Of a stretch of DNA of 64,000 nucleotides, positions 17,320-31,764 are shown piece by piece. Both the position numbers and the translations under genes were made by a program. Numbering within the stretch: the stretch's first letter is position 1; every line of letters begins with the position of its first letter. A model generated the notes under the pieces. That model ran no database searches. It was not told the origin of the DNA and saw only the letters and a program-made list of their open reading frames with translations. The stretch spans positions 1-64,000 of the forward strand of contig JAJYLH010000027.1 of NCBI GenBank assembly GCA_021787845.1, written 5' to 3'. Source of the stretch: Myxococcales bacterium. Its GTDB lineage: Bacteria; Myxococcota; Myxococcia; Myxococcales; JAJYLH01.

Positions 17320-17450
17320 TGGGATGGACGGTCCCGTCGAGCGCCGCCCTTGGCGCGCGACGGGCCGTCCGTCCCTGCACAGCGATCGCTCGGGAGCGTC
17401 GGACGGCCGTTCGCGCGCCTAACGGCGTGCGACCCGGACCGTCCAACCTA
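17320..17450. repeat. imperfect inverted repeats in the actC-actD gap
   Basis: The 207-bp gap carries nested dyads, for example GGGCCGTCCG (near 17362) against CGGACGGCC (near 17401), and GGACGGTCCCG near 17330. They could form a processing or termination hairpin. Confidence 0.5.
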
Positions 17451-17481
17451 CTGGCAATATTCGCAGACCGCATCACTCGCC

Positions 17482-18879
17482 TCATGCCGCCCGCGTCGGC
17501 TCGTCGTGCTCGGAGGCCATCTCGTGCCGCATCTCCTTGGTCTCGGTGATGGGCACGATGGGCACCAGCCGGAGCAAGATGAGAAAGAGCAGGCTGAAGA
17601 AGCAGAGAGACCCGAAGAGGAGGCTGAAGTCGACCCAGGTCGGGCGATACTGGTACCACATGCTCGGAATGTGCTCGCGGTAGAGCGACGTGACGATGAT
17701 GATGAACCGCTCCAGCCACATCCCGATGTTGATGAAGATGCTGGTCACGAAGAGCGCCCAGGGGCTCCGGCGCACGCGCTTGAACCAGTAGAGCTGCGGG
17801 ACCAGGACGTTGCCGAAGATCATCACCGCGAACCAGAAGGCGTAGATGCCGGCGGGACGCGAGCTGAACATCTCGGAGATCTCGAAGGTGTCGCCCGAAT
17901 ACCAGGCGAGGAACTGCTCGATGATGTAGGTATAGGTCACGACCCAGCCGGTGACGAGGAGCATCTTGGCCATCGATTCCAGGTGCCGCGGGGTGATGAC
18001 CTCCTCGAGGTGGAAGATGGCGCGACAGGGCACGAGCAAGGTCAGGACCATCGCGAAGCCAGAGAAGATGGCGCCCGCGACGAAGTACGGCGGGAAGATG
18101 GTCGAGTGCCAGCCGGGAACCCGCGCTTCGGCGAAGTCCAGACTGACCACCGAGTGCACGCTGATGACGAGCGGCGTCGCCAGGCCGGCGAGGAGGAGGA
18201 GGAGGTAGGCGATCTTGTAGTGCTTCCAGTGCCGGGCGGCGCCGCGCCACCCCAGCGAGAAGACGGCGAAGGCCTTGCGGCGAAAGCCGTTCGACGTGTC
18301 GCGGGCGGCAGCGAGGTCCGGAACCAGGCCGAGATACCAGAAGAGCACCGAGATGGTGAAGTAGGTGAAGACCGCGGCGGCGTCCCAGGTCAAGGCGCTC
18401 TTGAACTGAGGCCAGACGCCCATCGTTGCTGGGTACGGGATGATCCAGTACGCGAACCACGGCCGACCGAGGTGCAGGAGCGGGAAGAGGCCGGCCTGCA
18501 TCACCGCGAAGATCGTCATCGCTTCCGCGAAACGGTTGATGGACGTGCGCCAGCGCTGCTCCAGGAGGTAGAGAATCGCGCTGATGAACGTGCCCGCATG
18601 GCCGATTCCGATCCACCAGACGAAGTTGGTGATGGGAAACGCCCAGGCGACGGGGATCTGGTTGCCGAGCGCGCCGATGCCGACCGTGATGAGGTAGTAG
18701 ATGGCATAGGCGAACCAGAGCGTGCCCGTCGCCGCGATGCCGATCAGAATCCACCAGCCCCGCGGCGCCCGGCCGACCTGCTCCAGGAGCTTCGTCGTGA
18801 GCTGGTAGTCGCTGGACTTCGACTCCAGCACCGGGTCGATGTCCGGCCGGTGCGGCGCGAGGGGGGAGGCTTCGCTCAT
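17482..18879 (-). CDS. actC: alternative complex III subunit ActC (NrfD family)
   Basis: 465 residues with about ten membrane helices. Family segments include [29 protein letters not shown] (with its conserved His near the quinone site) and [20 protein letters not shown]. It is the large quinol-oxidising membrane subunit next to the ActB iron-sulfur protein. ATG 18879 is used; upstream in-frame codons lie in a CACGTG-type repeat. Confidence 0.94.
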   Translation of the reverse strand: MSEASPLAPHRPDIDPVLESKSSDYQLTTKLLEQVGRAPRGWWILIGIAATGTLWFAYAIYYLITVGIGALGNQIPVAWAFPITNFVWWIGIGHAGTFISAILYLLEQRWRTSINRFAEAMTIFAVMQAGLFPLLHLGRPWFAYWIIPYPATMGVWPQFKSALTWDAAAVFTYFTISVLFWYLGLVPDLAAARDTSNGFRRKAFAVFSLGWRGAARHWKHYKIAYLLLLLAGLATPLVISVHSVVSLDFAEARVPGWHSTIFPPYFVAGAIFSGFAMVLTLLVPCRAIFHLEEVITPRHLESMAKMLLVTGWVVTYTYIIEQFLAWYSGDTFEISEMFSSRPAGIYAFWFAVMIFGNVLVPQLYWFKRVRRSPWALFVTSIFINIGMWLERFIIIVTSLYREHIPSMWYQYRPTWVDFSLLFGSLCFFSLLFLILLRLVPIVPITETKEMRHEMASEHDEPTRAA

Positions 18880-18897
18880 CGCGCGCAACCCACCCGG

Positions 18898-18930
18898 TGG
18901 AGCCGGACACGTGAGTGTCCGGGTACAGGC
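18898..18930. repeat. CACGTG-type repeat
   Basis: GGAGCCGGACACGTGAGTG followed by TCCGGGTACAGGCA; same family as 13915-13949 and 63866-63896. Confidence 0.85.
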
Positions 18931-18943
18931 AGGACCCTCAAGA

Positions 18944-19018
18944 ACCGTAGGGCGGGGGCTCGTCCCCCGCCGTATGCTGACGACGCCCACGACAGCGGGG
19001 AACAAGCACCCGCCCTAC
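18944..19018. repeat. GTAGGGCGGG hairpin repeat
   Basis: Ends GTAGGGCGGG and CCCGCCCTAC are perfect inverted repeats about 55 bp apart, with inner GGGGGCTCGTCCCCC. Repeats with these ends occur in many unrelated bacteria. Confidence 0.8.
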
Positions 19019-19155
19019 AATCCTGATCCGCGGTGCCGTGCCCAACCCGGTCACTCACGTGTTCGGCTCCGAGTCTGGCAGGCGTCGCCGGCAAGGATTC
19101 TGTCGAGGAGCCACATCTCGAACCCAGGGCGGAGCTCGATCGCCTCATGCCAAGA

Positions 19156-19190
19156 CCGCTCATCCCGAGCGCAGTCGAGGGACGAGCGGC
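19156..19190. repeat. hairpin repeat, forward copy
   Basis: ACCGCTCATCCCGAGCGCAG through GACGAGCGGC; single copy upstream of actC. Confidence 0.88.
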
Positions 19191-19248
19191 CTGCGCGCGC
19201 GCCAGCGGGGCGTGAGGCGGTCGCATCGTCCTCATCCGAGCTCCGGGT

Positions 19249-21357
<2,109 letters not shown>

Positions 21358-21583
21358 CCGACCGGACAGGGTGAGCACGGCAGCAGCGGACGGCGATGGT
21401 GATTCCGCGCGCACGGGTGCGCGCCGCGACGCCACCCACGCGCCATCCTCGATGCGGTCGAAACAGAAACGGTGGGCGCTCTTCCCGGTGCGACGGCAAG
21501 CGGCCCATCGCCTTTGAAGGTCGGGACGTCCGCGCGCAGATTTCGTAGACTCGGCACCGTCGGCGTGACACCGAGGTCGCCAC

Positions 21584-22381
21584 ATGATGAACGCGCGCAC
21601 CGAACTGAGCCCGGCGTCGCGGGTCGAACTGCACGAAGAGCACGACGGACGCATCGCGCGCATCGTCCTCGCGAACGCGCCCGACAACGCCATCGACGTC
21701 ACGCTGGCGAACGAGCTGTGCGCGGCGCTCGACGCCATCGAGCGGTGGCCGAACCTCGTCTGCGTTCTCCTCGAGGGAGAGGGCACCAGCTTCTCGTCCG
21801 GGCTCTCGCTCGGCCACCGGCGGCCTCCGATCGGCGGCGAGCTGATCCGCTCCTTTCTAGCGGCAGCGCAAAAGCTATCCACGCTGGAAGCGGTGCAGAT
21901 GGCTCTCGTCCGCGGGCCGTGTTTCGGCGCTGGCCTCGACCTGGCTCTGCTCGCTCACGTCGTTCTCGCGGACTCGACGGCGAAATTCGGCACCGCCGAC
22001 CTCTCGCTCGCCGCGATCCCGCTGCTCACGCCCCTCTTGCTTCCCGAGCGCATCGGCTGGACGCGCGCCGAGGAGTGGATGCTCTCCGGCCGGGTCATCG
22101 CGGTCGAAGAAGCGCTCGCGGCAGGCCTCGTCTCCGGGTCTTCGAGCGGCTGGGAGACGCTCGACACGCTGGCGGAACGGTATCTTCGCGCGACCGTGCT
22201 CTTCCGCCCCACGACAGCGCTGCGGACCTTCGTCCACGCGTTGTCGCTCCCACGCCGAGAACGGTTGGAGCACGACCTTCCGGAAATCCAGCGGCTCTTC
22301 GAGGAGCGCATCGCAACGAGCGACAACTACGCGGAAGGGCTCTCGGCGGCTCTCCACGGGCGCCCGCCCTGCTGGAAATAA
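21584..22381 (+). CDS. enoyl-CoA hydratase/isomerase family protein
   Basis: 265 residues of crotonase fold: substrate-pocket segment ANAPDNAIDVTLANEL, the oxyanion-hole segment VRGPCFGAGLDLALLAHVVLAD (GAG..L), and SSGLSLG near residue 75. The usual catalytic Glu positions are not clearly preserved, so the reaction (hydratase, isomerase or ring-cleaving hydrolase) cannot be assigned. It is divergent from the act cluster and stands alone upstream of dnaN. ATG 21584, or the next codon (also ATG). Confidence 0.8.
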   Translation: MMNARTELSPASRVELHEEHDGRIARIVLANAPDNAIDVTLANELCAALDAIERWPNLVCVLLEGEGTSFSSGLSLGHRRPPIGGELIRSFLAAAQKLSTLEAVQMALVRGPCFGAGLDLALLAHVVLADSTAKFGTADLSLAAIPLLTPLLLPERIGWTRAEEWMLSGRVIAVEEALAAGLVSGSSSGWETLDTLAERYLRATVLFRPTTALRTFVHALSLPRRERLEHDLPEIQRLFEERIATSDNYAEGLSAALHGRPPCWK

Positions 22382-22796
22382 TTCTAGACGTTGATGATTT
22401 AGAATTAGATCTAAGACCGATCACCGACTAGACGTCTGGTCGCCTGAAAATCCTGAGAGCTGTGGAAAAACGGTGTTGGAAAGCCTGTGAGTGCGTTCTG
22501 CACACCCCTGTTCGTTCGCGGTGGGTCGCTCCAGGCGGGCAGGCGTACGCAGGTTCTGAACGGGCGAGACCCAGGCGATGTCAGTGGGAAGAAGTGCAGG
22601 AAACTCGCGAGCTTCGAGGCTCGGTCCCCAACTCCACAGGACCTATCTCGACGACGAAGCTCTTAAAAAAAAGAAATCTGGTCGAAGAGCGAGAACGCGC
22701 CCCGCTCGGAAAATCGCGGCGTTGCCCACCCCCCTTTCGCCCGACGGCCGAGTTCCGGTAAGGTGCGCTTTTCGGTCGGCTTGAAGGAGACTTGCG
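22382..22796. other. gene-free region upstream of dnaN, candidate origin
   Basis: 415 bp without a gene. It contains the most AT-rich short patch nearby (22381-22412, and TTAAAAAAAAGAAAT at 22663-22677) and one near-consensus DnaA box, TGTGGAAAA at 22461-22469 (consensus TGTGGATAA, one change). A single box is weak support for an origin; the gene neighbourhood (dnaN, recF, gyrB, parAB, parS) is the stronger argument. Confidence 0.35.
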
Positions 22797-23912
22797 ATGG
22801 AGTTCCAGATCAGCGTGGACGAGCTTTCGAAGGCGCTCTACCGCGCGCAGGGCATCGTCGAGAAGAAGAGCACGATGCCGATTTTGTCGAGCGTGCTCAT
22901 CGAGGCGAAGAAGACGCCGGAGGGCGGTCGCGTCACGGTCTCGGCGTACGACCTCGAGGTCGGGGTCACCGGCGAGCACCCGGCGGAGGTCGTGAAGGAA
23001 GGCTCGATGGCCCTCCAGGCGAAGAGCCTCTACGAAATCGTCCGCAACCTTCCCGAGAACGTGGTCGTCCTGAAGAAGGGCGCGAACAACCGCGTGGAGC
23101 TCGTCAGCGGTACCGCTGAGTTCCGGATCGTCGGGCAGACCGCCGACGATTTTCCCGCCCTCCCGAAGGTCGACGACACCCCGTTCGTCGGGCTCGAGTC
23201 GTCGACGCTGCTCGAGATGATCGAGAAGACGCAGTTCGCGATCTCGACCGACGAGACCCGCTACAACCTGAACGGCGTCTACTTCGACCCGGGTGAGGAG
23301 ACGACGAAGATGGTCGCGACCGACGGCCATCGCCTCGCGATGATCGAGAAGCCGCTCGCCGGAAAGTTCGGGCTCAAGCGCGGCGTCATCATCCCTCGCA
23401 AGGGGCTGATGGAGCTGCGGCGGTTGCTCCTGGAGGAGGCCAGCGCTCCTGGTGAGCTCGGGTTCTCGGAGAGCTCGGGCGTCTACCGGCGACAGGGCCT
23501 CGTGATGGTGATGCGGCTCATCGACGGGCAGTTTCCCGACTACATGCAGGTGATTCCGAGCGAGGGCGAGCGGCAGATCACCTTGCCCCGGACCCGGTTT
23601 CTGGAGACGCTCCGGCGCGTCGCGCTCATCAGCGCGGACCAGGCGAGCGCCATCCGCATCGAGCTCGGGCCGAACCAGTTGCGCGTCACCAGCCAGAACC
23701 CGGACCTCGGGGAAGCGAAGGAAGACCTGGTCATCGACTACGCCGGCGGCCCGCTCAAGATCGGCTTCAACGCGAAGTACCTGCAGGACGTGCTCACCGC
23801 GGTGGAGACCGAGCAGGTGTCGCTCGAGCTCGCCGACGAGCTCAGCCCCGGCGTGATGCGCCCGGCCGGCGAGCAGGGTTACCTCGCGGTGATCATGCCG
23901 ATGCGCATCTGA
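22797..23912 (+). CDS. dnaN: DNA polymerase III beta clamp
   Basis: 371 residues, the normal length for the sliding clamp made of three similar domains. The start MEFQISVDELSKALYRAQGIVEKKSTMPILSSVL-type N-terminus and the C-terminal MPMRI hydrophobic groove residues are canonical. It tethers DNA polymerase to DNA. AAGGAG sits 7 bases before ATG 22797. First gene of dnaN-recF-gyrB; dnaA is not upstream. Confidence 0.97.
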   Translation: MEFQISVDELSKALYRAQGIVEKKSTMPILSSVLIEAKKTPEGGRVTVSAYDLEVGVTGEHPAEVVKEGSMALQAKSLYEIVRNLPENVVVLKKGANNRVELVSGTAEFRIVGQTADDFPALPKVDDTPFVGLESSTLLEMIEKTQFAISTDETRYNLNGVYFDPGEETTKMVATDGHRLAMIEKPLAGKFGLKRGVIIPRKGLMELRRLLLEEASAPGELGFSESSGVYRRQGLVMVMRLIDGQFPDYMQVIPSEGERQITLPRTRFLETLRRVALISADQASAIRIELGPNQLRVTSQNPDLGEAKEDLVIDYAGGPLKIGFNAKYLQDVLTAVETEQVSLELADELSPGVMRPAGEQGYLAVIMPMRI

Positions 23913-23933
23913 AGCTTCGCCATCGGGCCGTCG

Positions 23934-23970
23934 CTCGGACCGATCGGTCGGATCGGACTGATCGGTCCGA
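23934..23970. repeat. GATCGGTCS array, copy 5
   Basis: Four 9-bp units bounded by CTCGGACCGATCGG and CTGATCGGTCCGAG, in the dnaN-recF gap. Confidence 0.9.
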
Positions 23971-24015
23971 GCGCGCCTGGGCGTCGCCACGAGTCACGCC
24001 CGAGCCACCGTGCCG

Positions 24016-25128
24016 ATGCGCCTGCTCTCCGTCGATATTCCGCGCTTTCGAAACCTCGCCGACGTGAAGCTCGTTCCCGGTCCGCGTTCGACGGTGCTGG
24101 TCGGCGAGAACGGGCAGGGCAAGACCAACACCCTCGAAGCCATCTGGTACTCGGCGACGCTCAAGCCCCTCAGGGGGACGCGGCTCGCGGAGCTGGTGCC
24201 GTTCGACCGACCTCTGGAGGGGGCCCTCGTGCGGACCGAGTGGATGCTGCCCGGCGGGCCGCGGCGCTACGCGGTGCGGGTCCTCGCCGGCGAACGGCAG
24301 CTCGAAATCGACGGCAAGCGCGCGCCCTCGCTCGACGACTACCTCGGGGCGACCAGCGTCGTCGCCTTCACGCCCGACGACCTCTCGCTCATCAAGGGCG
24401 CTCCTGATGGGCGGAGGCGCTTTCTGGACCGCGCGGTGTTCGGGCGGCACCCGGTGTTTCTCTCCGAGAGCCGCGACTACGCCCGGGCGCTGAAGGCCAG
24501 GAACCGGCTCTTGCGCGAGGGGTCCCCCGAGGGAGTGCGCGAGGCCTTCGACGCCCAGCTCGCGCGGCTCGGGGCGCGCGTCTGGCGGCGGCGGCTGGAC
24601 CTGGTCGAGGAGCTCGCGCCGCAAGCGACGCGCGCGTTCGAGGCGGTCGGTCGCCTAGCGGTAGCGCTCTCGCTCCGTTATCGCCCGGCGGCGGTGGCGC
24701 TCGACGCCAGGGCCGAGGAGACAGCGTTCGAACAGGTGCTCCTCGAGGCGCTGGAGACGCGAAAGCGGCTCGACGCGGAGCGCAAGTTCACGTCCGTCGG
24801 GCCGCACGCGGACGACCTGCAGCTCCTCCTCGGCGAGAAGAGCGCCCGCCTCTACGGCTCGCAGGGGCAACAGCGGGCGATCGTGCTCGCGCTCAAGATC
24901 GGCGAGATCGAGAACCTGCGAGCGCACCGGGGAGCTTATCCGCTCCTGCTCCTCGACGACGTCTCGAGCGAGCTCGACCCGGAGCGAAACCGGTTTCTGA
25001 TGGCCTACCTCCGCAAGCTCGACGCGCAGGTGCTCCTCACCACCACCGACTTCGGCCTCGTGCGCGAGGCTACCGGCGACGACGTGGTCGTGATGCAGGT
25101 CAGGAGCGGTGCCGTTCAGCCGGCGTAA
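24016..25128 (+). CDS. recF: DNA replication and repair ATPase RecF
   Basis: 370 residues. SMC-like ATPase with Walker A GENGQGKTN (about 34-42), ABC signature region GSQGQQRAIVLALK, and Walker B LLLLDDVSSELD. It loads RecA at gaps and helps replication restart. ATG 24016 gives MRLLSVDIPRFRNL, the standard family N-terminus; a GTG six bases upstream is also in frame. Follows dnaN across a GATCGGTC array. Confidence 0.95.
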   Translation: MRLLSVDIPRFRNLADVKLVPGPRSTVLVGENGQGKTNTLEAIWYSATLKPLRGTRLAELVPFDRPLEGALVRTEWMLPGGPRRYAVRVLAGERQLEIDGKRAPSLDDYLGATSVVAFTPDDLSLIKGAPDGRRRFLDRAVFGRHPVFLSESRDYARALKARNRLLREGSPEGVREAFDAQLARLGARVWRRRLDLVEELAPQATRAFEAVGRLAVALSLRYRPAAVALDARAEETAFEQVLLEALETRKRLDAERKFTSVGPHADDLQLLLGEKSARLYGSQGQQRAIVLALKIGEIENLRAHRGAYPLLLLDDVSSELDPERNRFLMAYLRKLDAQVLLTTTDFGLVREATGDDVVVMQVRSGAVQPA

Positions 25129-25613
25129 ACCCGCGCGGCTGCGTCAGCCAAGGCGCGGCTGGCCAGCAGCGGTTCCGTGGTCCAGGGTCGGGCGAGAGCG
25201 CTCGCGATCGGACCGATCGGTCGGATCGGACGGATCGGTCCGATCGAAGCTGCGCCGGTGAACGCCGCCAAAACAAGCGAGCATCGGCGTCGCAATGAGC
25301 ACAGCAGCGCTCATGGACAGCACGCTGACGCGAAGCGCGAAGACGGAAGTCTCCGGCGCCGGCGGAGCTTCCGGAGGGAAGTGGAGGAGATCCCGGCGCA
25401 ATGGCGGGTCGCTCGGCGTCGCCGAGAGGGACGAGAGCGCTGCGGAACCCCTCGGGTGGAGCCACCCGGTCGTAGGGCCACCGCCCACCGTCCAAGCGCC
25501 AAGCTAAGCACTCGACGCGGCGCGTCAAGGGGCCCGCCGAGCGTCCTCCGCGAGGCATTTCCAAACGCCTAGAAAACGCAGTGATTCCGCGGGGTTTGGT
25601 GCGGTGTTTCGGC
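25129..25613. other. gene-free stretch between recF and gyrB promoter
   Basis: No gene supported. It holds a GATCGGTC array (25206-25246). On the minus strand a short run (VLSMSAAVLIATPMLAC) looks like a lipoprotein signal but leads straight into the repeat and stops, so at best it is a remnant. Confidence 0.55.
25206..25246. repeat. GATCGGTCS array, copy 6
   Basis: Four to five 9-bp units (GATCGGACC, GATCGGTCG, GATCGGACG, GATCGGTCC) in the recF-gyrB gap. Confidence 0.9.
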
Positions 25614-25642
25614 TTGTCCGGGGCGGTCGCGCGTGTTATACG
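25614..25642 (+). promoter_or_regulatory. candidate sigma-70 promoter of gyrB
   Basis: TTGTCC (25614-25619), a 17-bp spacer and TATACG (25637-25642), each matching 4 of 6 consensus bases, 114 bp before the gyrB start in otherwise GC-rich DNA. Confidence 0.45.
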
Positions 25643-25737
25643 ACCGCCGCGTTTTCGCCCGCGGCTTGCTTTCATGCGGGCCGTGACTTCGAAGCGGACG
25701 AGCACGTCGTCACTCTTCCGAGACGTGACGTGGTTGA

Positions 25738-28272
<2,535 letters not shown>

Positions 28273-28523
28273 CGAGGCCCCCGCTCAGGCCGTTTGCTTG
28301 ATCGCCATGTCGCTCGCTCACCAGGGACGCCCGCAGGGCCGCAGGGGCCGTGGCGATGGACGGCGAACCGTCGCCCGCACGACCGGACGCCGCGTCTCGC
28401 GCTTGACTTGCGCGCCCGCGCGTGCTCTGTAACCGCGCTTTTCGCTGGCGCCGACGTGACGGCGCCAGTATGGCTTGGCCCCGGCCGACGGGTGCCGACT
28501 TTTTTCGAGGCGGGACGGAAGAG

Positions 28524-28673
28524 ATGAAGCGGACCTACCAGCCGAGCAGGATCAAGCGCAACCGGGACCACGGCTTTCGCAAGCGGATGTCGACCAAGCA
28601 GGGACGCGACGTGCTCAGCCGCCGCCGCGCCAAGGGCCGCAAGCGTCTGGTCTCGGTCGCGCCGAAGAAGTAG
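28524..28673 (+). CDS. rpmH: 50S ribosomal protein L34
   Basis: 49 residues, [18 protein letters not shown] through SVAPKK, the conserved L34 sequence. It starts the rpmH-rnpA-yidD-yidC block found near many bacterial origins. ATG 28524 follows GGAAGAG. A TTGACT at 28403-28408 could be a -35 element, but no good -10 follows at the right distance. The 250-bp gap after gyrB holds no gene. Confidence 0.97.
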   Translation: MKRTYQPSRIKRNRDHGFRKRMSTKQGRDVLSRRRAKGRKRLVSVAPKK

Positions 28674-28825
28674 GGCTCCCGCGGCCGCGCAGGTGAATTC
28701 CGGGACCGCTCCCGCTCTCTTGCGCGACCTTTCAGAAGCTCTCTCGATGCACCGGGGCCGTGCCGGCCAGCGGCTCCGCTTCCGCTGGCTCTTCGAGGTC
28801 GAAGGCCAGACGAGGTCGCCCGGAC

Positions 28826-29209
28826 GTGCTCTCCTCCCCGCTCGCCTGCGCTTTTCCGGCCGCCGCGCGCCTACGCGCGAGCGCCGAGTTTCGTCGCGTG
28901 CACGCGGAGGGCCGGTTCGTCGACCTGGGCCCGGTGGTCGTGCGCCTCGCTCCCCGGCCATCGAGCCCGACGGGACCGCTCCCGGCCCGCCTGGGCCTCT
29001 CGGTCAGCCGCCGGGTGGGCAACGCCGTCGTCCGAAACCGCGTCAAGCGGCGCCTGCGCGAGATCTTCCGGTGCCGGCGGACCGCGCTCGCCGGCCTCGA
29101 CCTGGTGGTCAGCGCCCGCCCGGCCGCGGCGAGCGTCTCCTTCGAGGTGCTCTCCCACGCCTTCGACGAACTCTCCCGCCGGCTCGGCGACCGGGAGCCG
29201 CGCCCGTGA
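28826..29209 (+). CDS. rnpA: ribonuclease P protein component
   Basis: 127 residues from GTG 28826. Family motifs: [16 protein letters not shown] at the start and the RNR signature [22 protein letters not shown]. It binds the RNase P RNA and helps cut tRNA leaders. A GTG at 28760 would add 22 residues not typical of the family. The last codon overlaps the yidD start (GTGA), so the two are coupled. Confidence 0.9.
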   Translation: MLSSPLACAFPAAARLRASAEFRRVHAEGRFVDLGPVVVRLAPRPSSPTGPLPARLGLSVSRRVGNAVVRNRVKRRLREIFRCRRTALAGLDLVVSARPAAASVSFEVLSHAFDELSRRLGDREPRP

Positions 29210-29487
29210 GCGCCCGGTTCCTCGCCCTCCCCCGGCTCGCCCTGGTCCTCCTCCTCTCGCTGCCGGTTAAATTCTACAGAAAGTTTATATCGCCCGTTCT
29301 CCCGCCACTCTGCCGTTTCGAACCCTCCTGCTCCCGTTACGCGCTGGAGGCGCTTCGGGTGCGGGGGCCGGTCGTCGGTCTCGCCCTTTCCCTCTGGCGG
29401 ATCGCCCGCTGCAACCCCTGGGGCGGCCACGGCACCGACCCGGTCCCGCTCCCGCGGCGCCCGCTCTCCAAGGCCAAGAGCTCATGA
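29206..29487 (+). CDS. yidD: membrane protein insertion efficiency factor YidD
   Basis: 93 residues with the YidD core [29 protein letters not shown] and [18 protein letters not shown]. It helps YidC insert membrane proteins. GTG 29206 overlaps the rnpA stop, and its TGA overlaps the yidC ATG by 4 bp, so rnpA, yidD and yidC form a tightly coupled unit. Confidence 0.95.
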   Translation: MSARFLALPRLALVLLLSLPVKFYRKFISPVLPPLCRFEPSCSRYALEALRVRGPVVGLALSLWRIARCNPWGGHGTDPVPLPRRPLSKAKSS

Positions 29488-31160
29488 ACCAGCAGGGTCG
29501 CTTCCTCCTCTTCATCGCGATTTCGCTCCTGATCATCATCCTCTGGAGCGCCTTCTTCGCGCCGCCCCCGCCGAAGGCGAAGCCGCCGCCGCCGAAGATC
29601 GCCACCCGCTCGACGCCGGCCCCGAAGAGGCCGGCCCCCTCCCCTGCCCCGGCTCCGGCTCCTGTGGCGCCGGCGCCGAGGGCCGCGCCGGAAGCCGCCC
29701 CGCCGGTGACCACCCAGGTGGTCGACACCCGAAACTGGACCGCGACGTTCACGAGCCGCGGCGCCGGCATCGAGCGGTTCGTCTTGAAGGGCAAGAAGGA
29801 TCGGCGGCACATCGGCAAGGTCGCGGAGGGCGTGAACCTCGCCCATCCGGCGAAGGATCAGCCGGTGCCGCTCTCGACCACCATCGGGCCCGCCGACCAG
29901 GGTTTCGGGGCGACGACGCGCTACCGGGTCGGCAAGTTCGACCCGAAGGCGGGGATCCTGACCTACGAGCGGACCCAGAACGGCCTGACGGTGACGAAGA
30001 CGTTCACCTGGAAGGACGGGAGCTACGCGCTGGGCCTGCAGGTCGCGGTGAGGAGCGTGACCGGAGCGGCCGCCACGGTACCGGTGAAGGTCGAATACTC
30101 GGCCTGGGAGGCGCACCCGAAGACCGGCGGCCTCTTCGCCTTCGCCACCCGGGCCGAGATTCACCAGGCGGCCTGCTATCTCGCCGGCTCCCGCTCGATG
30201 GACACCCGCGACTACGGGAAGGTCGAGGCGCCGAAGACGTTCACCTCGGCTCCGGCGTTCGCCGCGATCGACGAGAAGTACTTCCTCGCCGCCATCGCGC
30301 CGCAAGGGGGGCTCGCCTCCGCGCCCGGCGCGACCTGCACCCTCGCTTCGCCGAAACCGAACGAGCTCGTCGCCTCCTATTCGCGGGCGCTCGAGGTCCC
30401 CGCGGGGGGCAGCGGGAGCGCGCAATTCGACCTCTTCCTGGGACCGAAGGCGACCGGGCTCCTCCACGCCTGGGGGCACGGCTCCGACGTCAGCGTCTAC
30501 AACGGCTCCATCGCCAAGGTCGGCAAGCTCCTGATCCCGATTCTCCGGGCCTTCCACCACGTCGCGAACAACTGGGGCGTCGCGATCATCCTCCTGACCG
30601 TGCTGGTCAAGGTGATCACCCTCCCCCTCTCGCACCGGCAGATGAAGTCGATGGACCAGATGAAGGCCATCGCGCCCAAGCTCGAGGCGATCAAGAAGAA
30701 ATACGAGGGCAACACCCAGCGGATCAACGAAGAGACGATGAAGCTCTACAAGGAGCACAACATCAACCCCATCGGCTGCGCCGTTCCGATGCTGGTCCAG
30801 ATGCCCATCTGGTGGGCGCTCTACGAGACGTTGGGGGCCTCCTACGAGCTCTACAACGAGCCGTTCATCCACGGCTGGATCAACGACCTGACGGTGATGG
30901 ACCCGTACTACGTCCTGCCCATCCTGATGACGGTGACCATGTTCGGCACCCAGCTCCTCACCCCGCAGGCGACCCCGCAGCAGGGCCAGATGAAGGCGAT
31001 GACCTACGGGATGCCGATCTTCTTCGGCTTCTTGATGATGGCGCTGCCGGCGGGGCTCGTCCTCTACATCTTCACCAGCAACGTCCTGTCGATTCTCCAA
31101 TCGCTCTGGTACCGCCGCAGGTACCCCTCCCCGGCGCCCGCGCCGGCGCCGCTGAAGTAG
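29484..31160 (+). CDS. yidC: membrane protein insertase YidC
   Basis: 558 residues. An N-terminal membrane helix (about 7-25) is followed by a Pro/Ala-rich linker (30-75), the large periplasmic beta domain of Gram-negative YidC (about 75-335), and the conserved insertase helices ([41 protein letters not shown]). It inserts and folds inner-membrane proteins such as the oxidase and ATP synthase subunits. The periplasmic domain shows this is a two-membrane organism. ATG 29484. Confidence 0.96.
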   Translation: MNQQGRFLLFIAISLLIIILWSAFFAPPPPKAKPPPPKIATRSTPAPKRPAPSPAPAPAPVAPAPRAAPEAAPPVTTQVVDTRNWTATFTSRGAGIERFVLKGKKDRRHIGKVAEGVNLAHPAKDQPVPLSTTIGPADQGFGATTRYRVGKFDPKAGILTYERTQNGLTVTKTFTWKDGSYALGLQVAVRSVTGAAATVPVKVEYSAWEAHPKTGGLFAFATRAEIHQAACYLAGSRSMDTRDYGKVEAPKTFTSAPAFAAIDEKYFLAAIAPQGGLASAPGATCTLASPKPNELVASYSRALEVPAGGSGSAQFDLFLGPKATGLLHAWGHGSDVSVYNGSIAKVGKLLIPILRAFHHVANNWGVAIILLTVLVKVITLPLSHRQMKSMDQMKAIAPKLEAIKKKYEGNTQRINEETMKLYKEHNINPIGCAVPMLVQMPIWWALYETLGASYELYNEPFIHGWINDLTVMDPYYVLPILMTVTMFGTQLLTPQATPQQGQMKAMTYGMPIFFGFLMMALPAGLVLYIFTSNVLSILQSLWYRRRYPSPAPAPAPLK

Positions 31161-31165
31161 CTTCC

Positions 31166-31714
31166 GTGCCGGACCCCTCCGCCTCCCTCGAGACGTTCAT
31201 CCGGCAGGCCCTGGGTGCGAGCCTCTGGGCGTTCGGGCTGCACGGAACCGTCGAGGTCCGATTCCGCCGCGGGCCCGGGCGGCCGGCGTTCGCAGCGACG
31301 GTCGCGCCGTCCTCCGGCGCGGGGCTCGAGCTCAAGCGGTGGCGCCAGGTCGCCGCGGGCTTGCAGGCCCTCGCCGACGCCGCGCTCGCGTTGCGAGGGG
31401 GTCCCGAGGTGGCGGTCGAGGTCGTCCTCGCGGCGCCCTCCCCCGCGCCTGCGGGCGGCGAGGTCGAAGAAGACGGCTGGGTGACCGCCGCGCGACAGGC
31501 GGCCCGGCGGGCGGTCGCCCTCGGTCGGGCGTTCGCGCTCGGGCCGATGACCTCGGTCGAGCGGCGCCTCGTCCATCAGGCTCTGAGCGATCTGCCGGAA
31601 GCATGGACCCAGAGCGAGGGCGAGGGCCTGTATCGCCGGCTCTGGGTGATTCCGCGGTCGCTGGTCGACCGGCGGCCGCCCGAGGCGGGCGACCGGGACG
31701 CCCCGCCACCCTAG
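31166..31714 (+). CDS. KhpB/Jag-like R3H RNA-binding protein
   Basis: 182 residues from GTG 31166, 5 bp after yidC. The C-terminal half (about 110-165) is an R3H domain: ARQAARRAVALGRAFALGPM..VERRLVHQALSD..SEGEG. Position after yidC is where jag/khpB normally lies. The N-terminal part is weakly KH-like and there is no Jag N-terminal domain, so it is a reduced version. It probably binds RNA and may affect translation or cell division. Gene symbol withheld because the KH domain is uncertain. Confidence 0.75.
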   Translation: MPDPSASLETFIRQALGASLWAFGLHGTVEVRFRRGPGRPAFAATVAPSSGAGLELKRWRQVAAGLQALADAALALRGGPEVAVEVVLAAPSPAPAGGEVEEDGWVTAARQAARRAVALGRAFALGPMTSVERRLVHQALSDLPEAWTQSEGEGLYRRLWVIPRSLVDRRPPEAGDRDAPPP

Positions 31715-31764
31715 CGGCGCATCCCCGCGCCTTCCGAGGTTTCGACCCGCGCGACGAGGTTCCG

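Larger units (their letters stand above)
18880..19248. other. gene-free repeat cluster between actB and actC
   Basis: 369 bp with no gene. It holds, in order, a CACGTG-type repeat (18898-18930), a GTAGGGCGGG hairpin (18944-19018), a diverged CACGTG-type copy (19040-19070), a forward hairpin repeat (19156-19190), and a sequence similar to the end of the 10.6-kb MITE-like element (19192-19222). Confidence 0.8.

Noticed and set aside
25144-25488. Possible lipoprotein gene on the minus strand between recF and gyrB
   Set aside because: The signal-like run is followed at once by GATCGGTC repeat translation and no mature domain.
28403-28433. rpmH promoter
   Set aside because: TTGACT is a good -35 but no acceptable -10 lies 16-18 bp downstream, so it is not listed as a feature.
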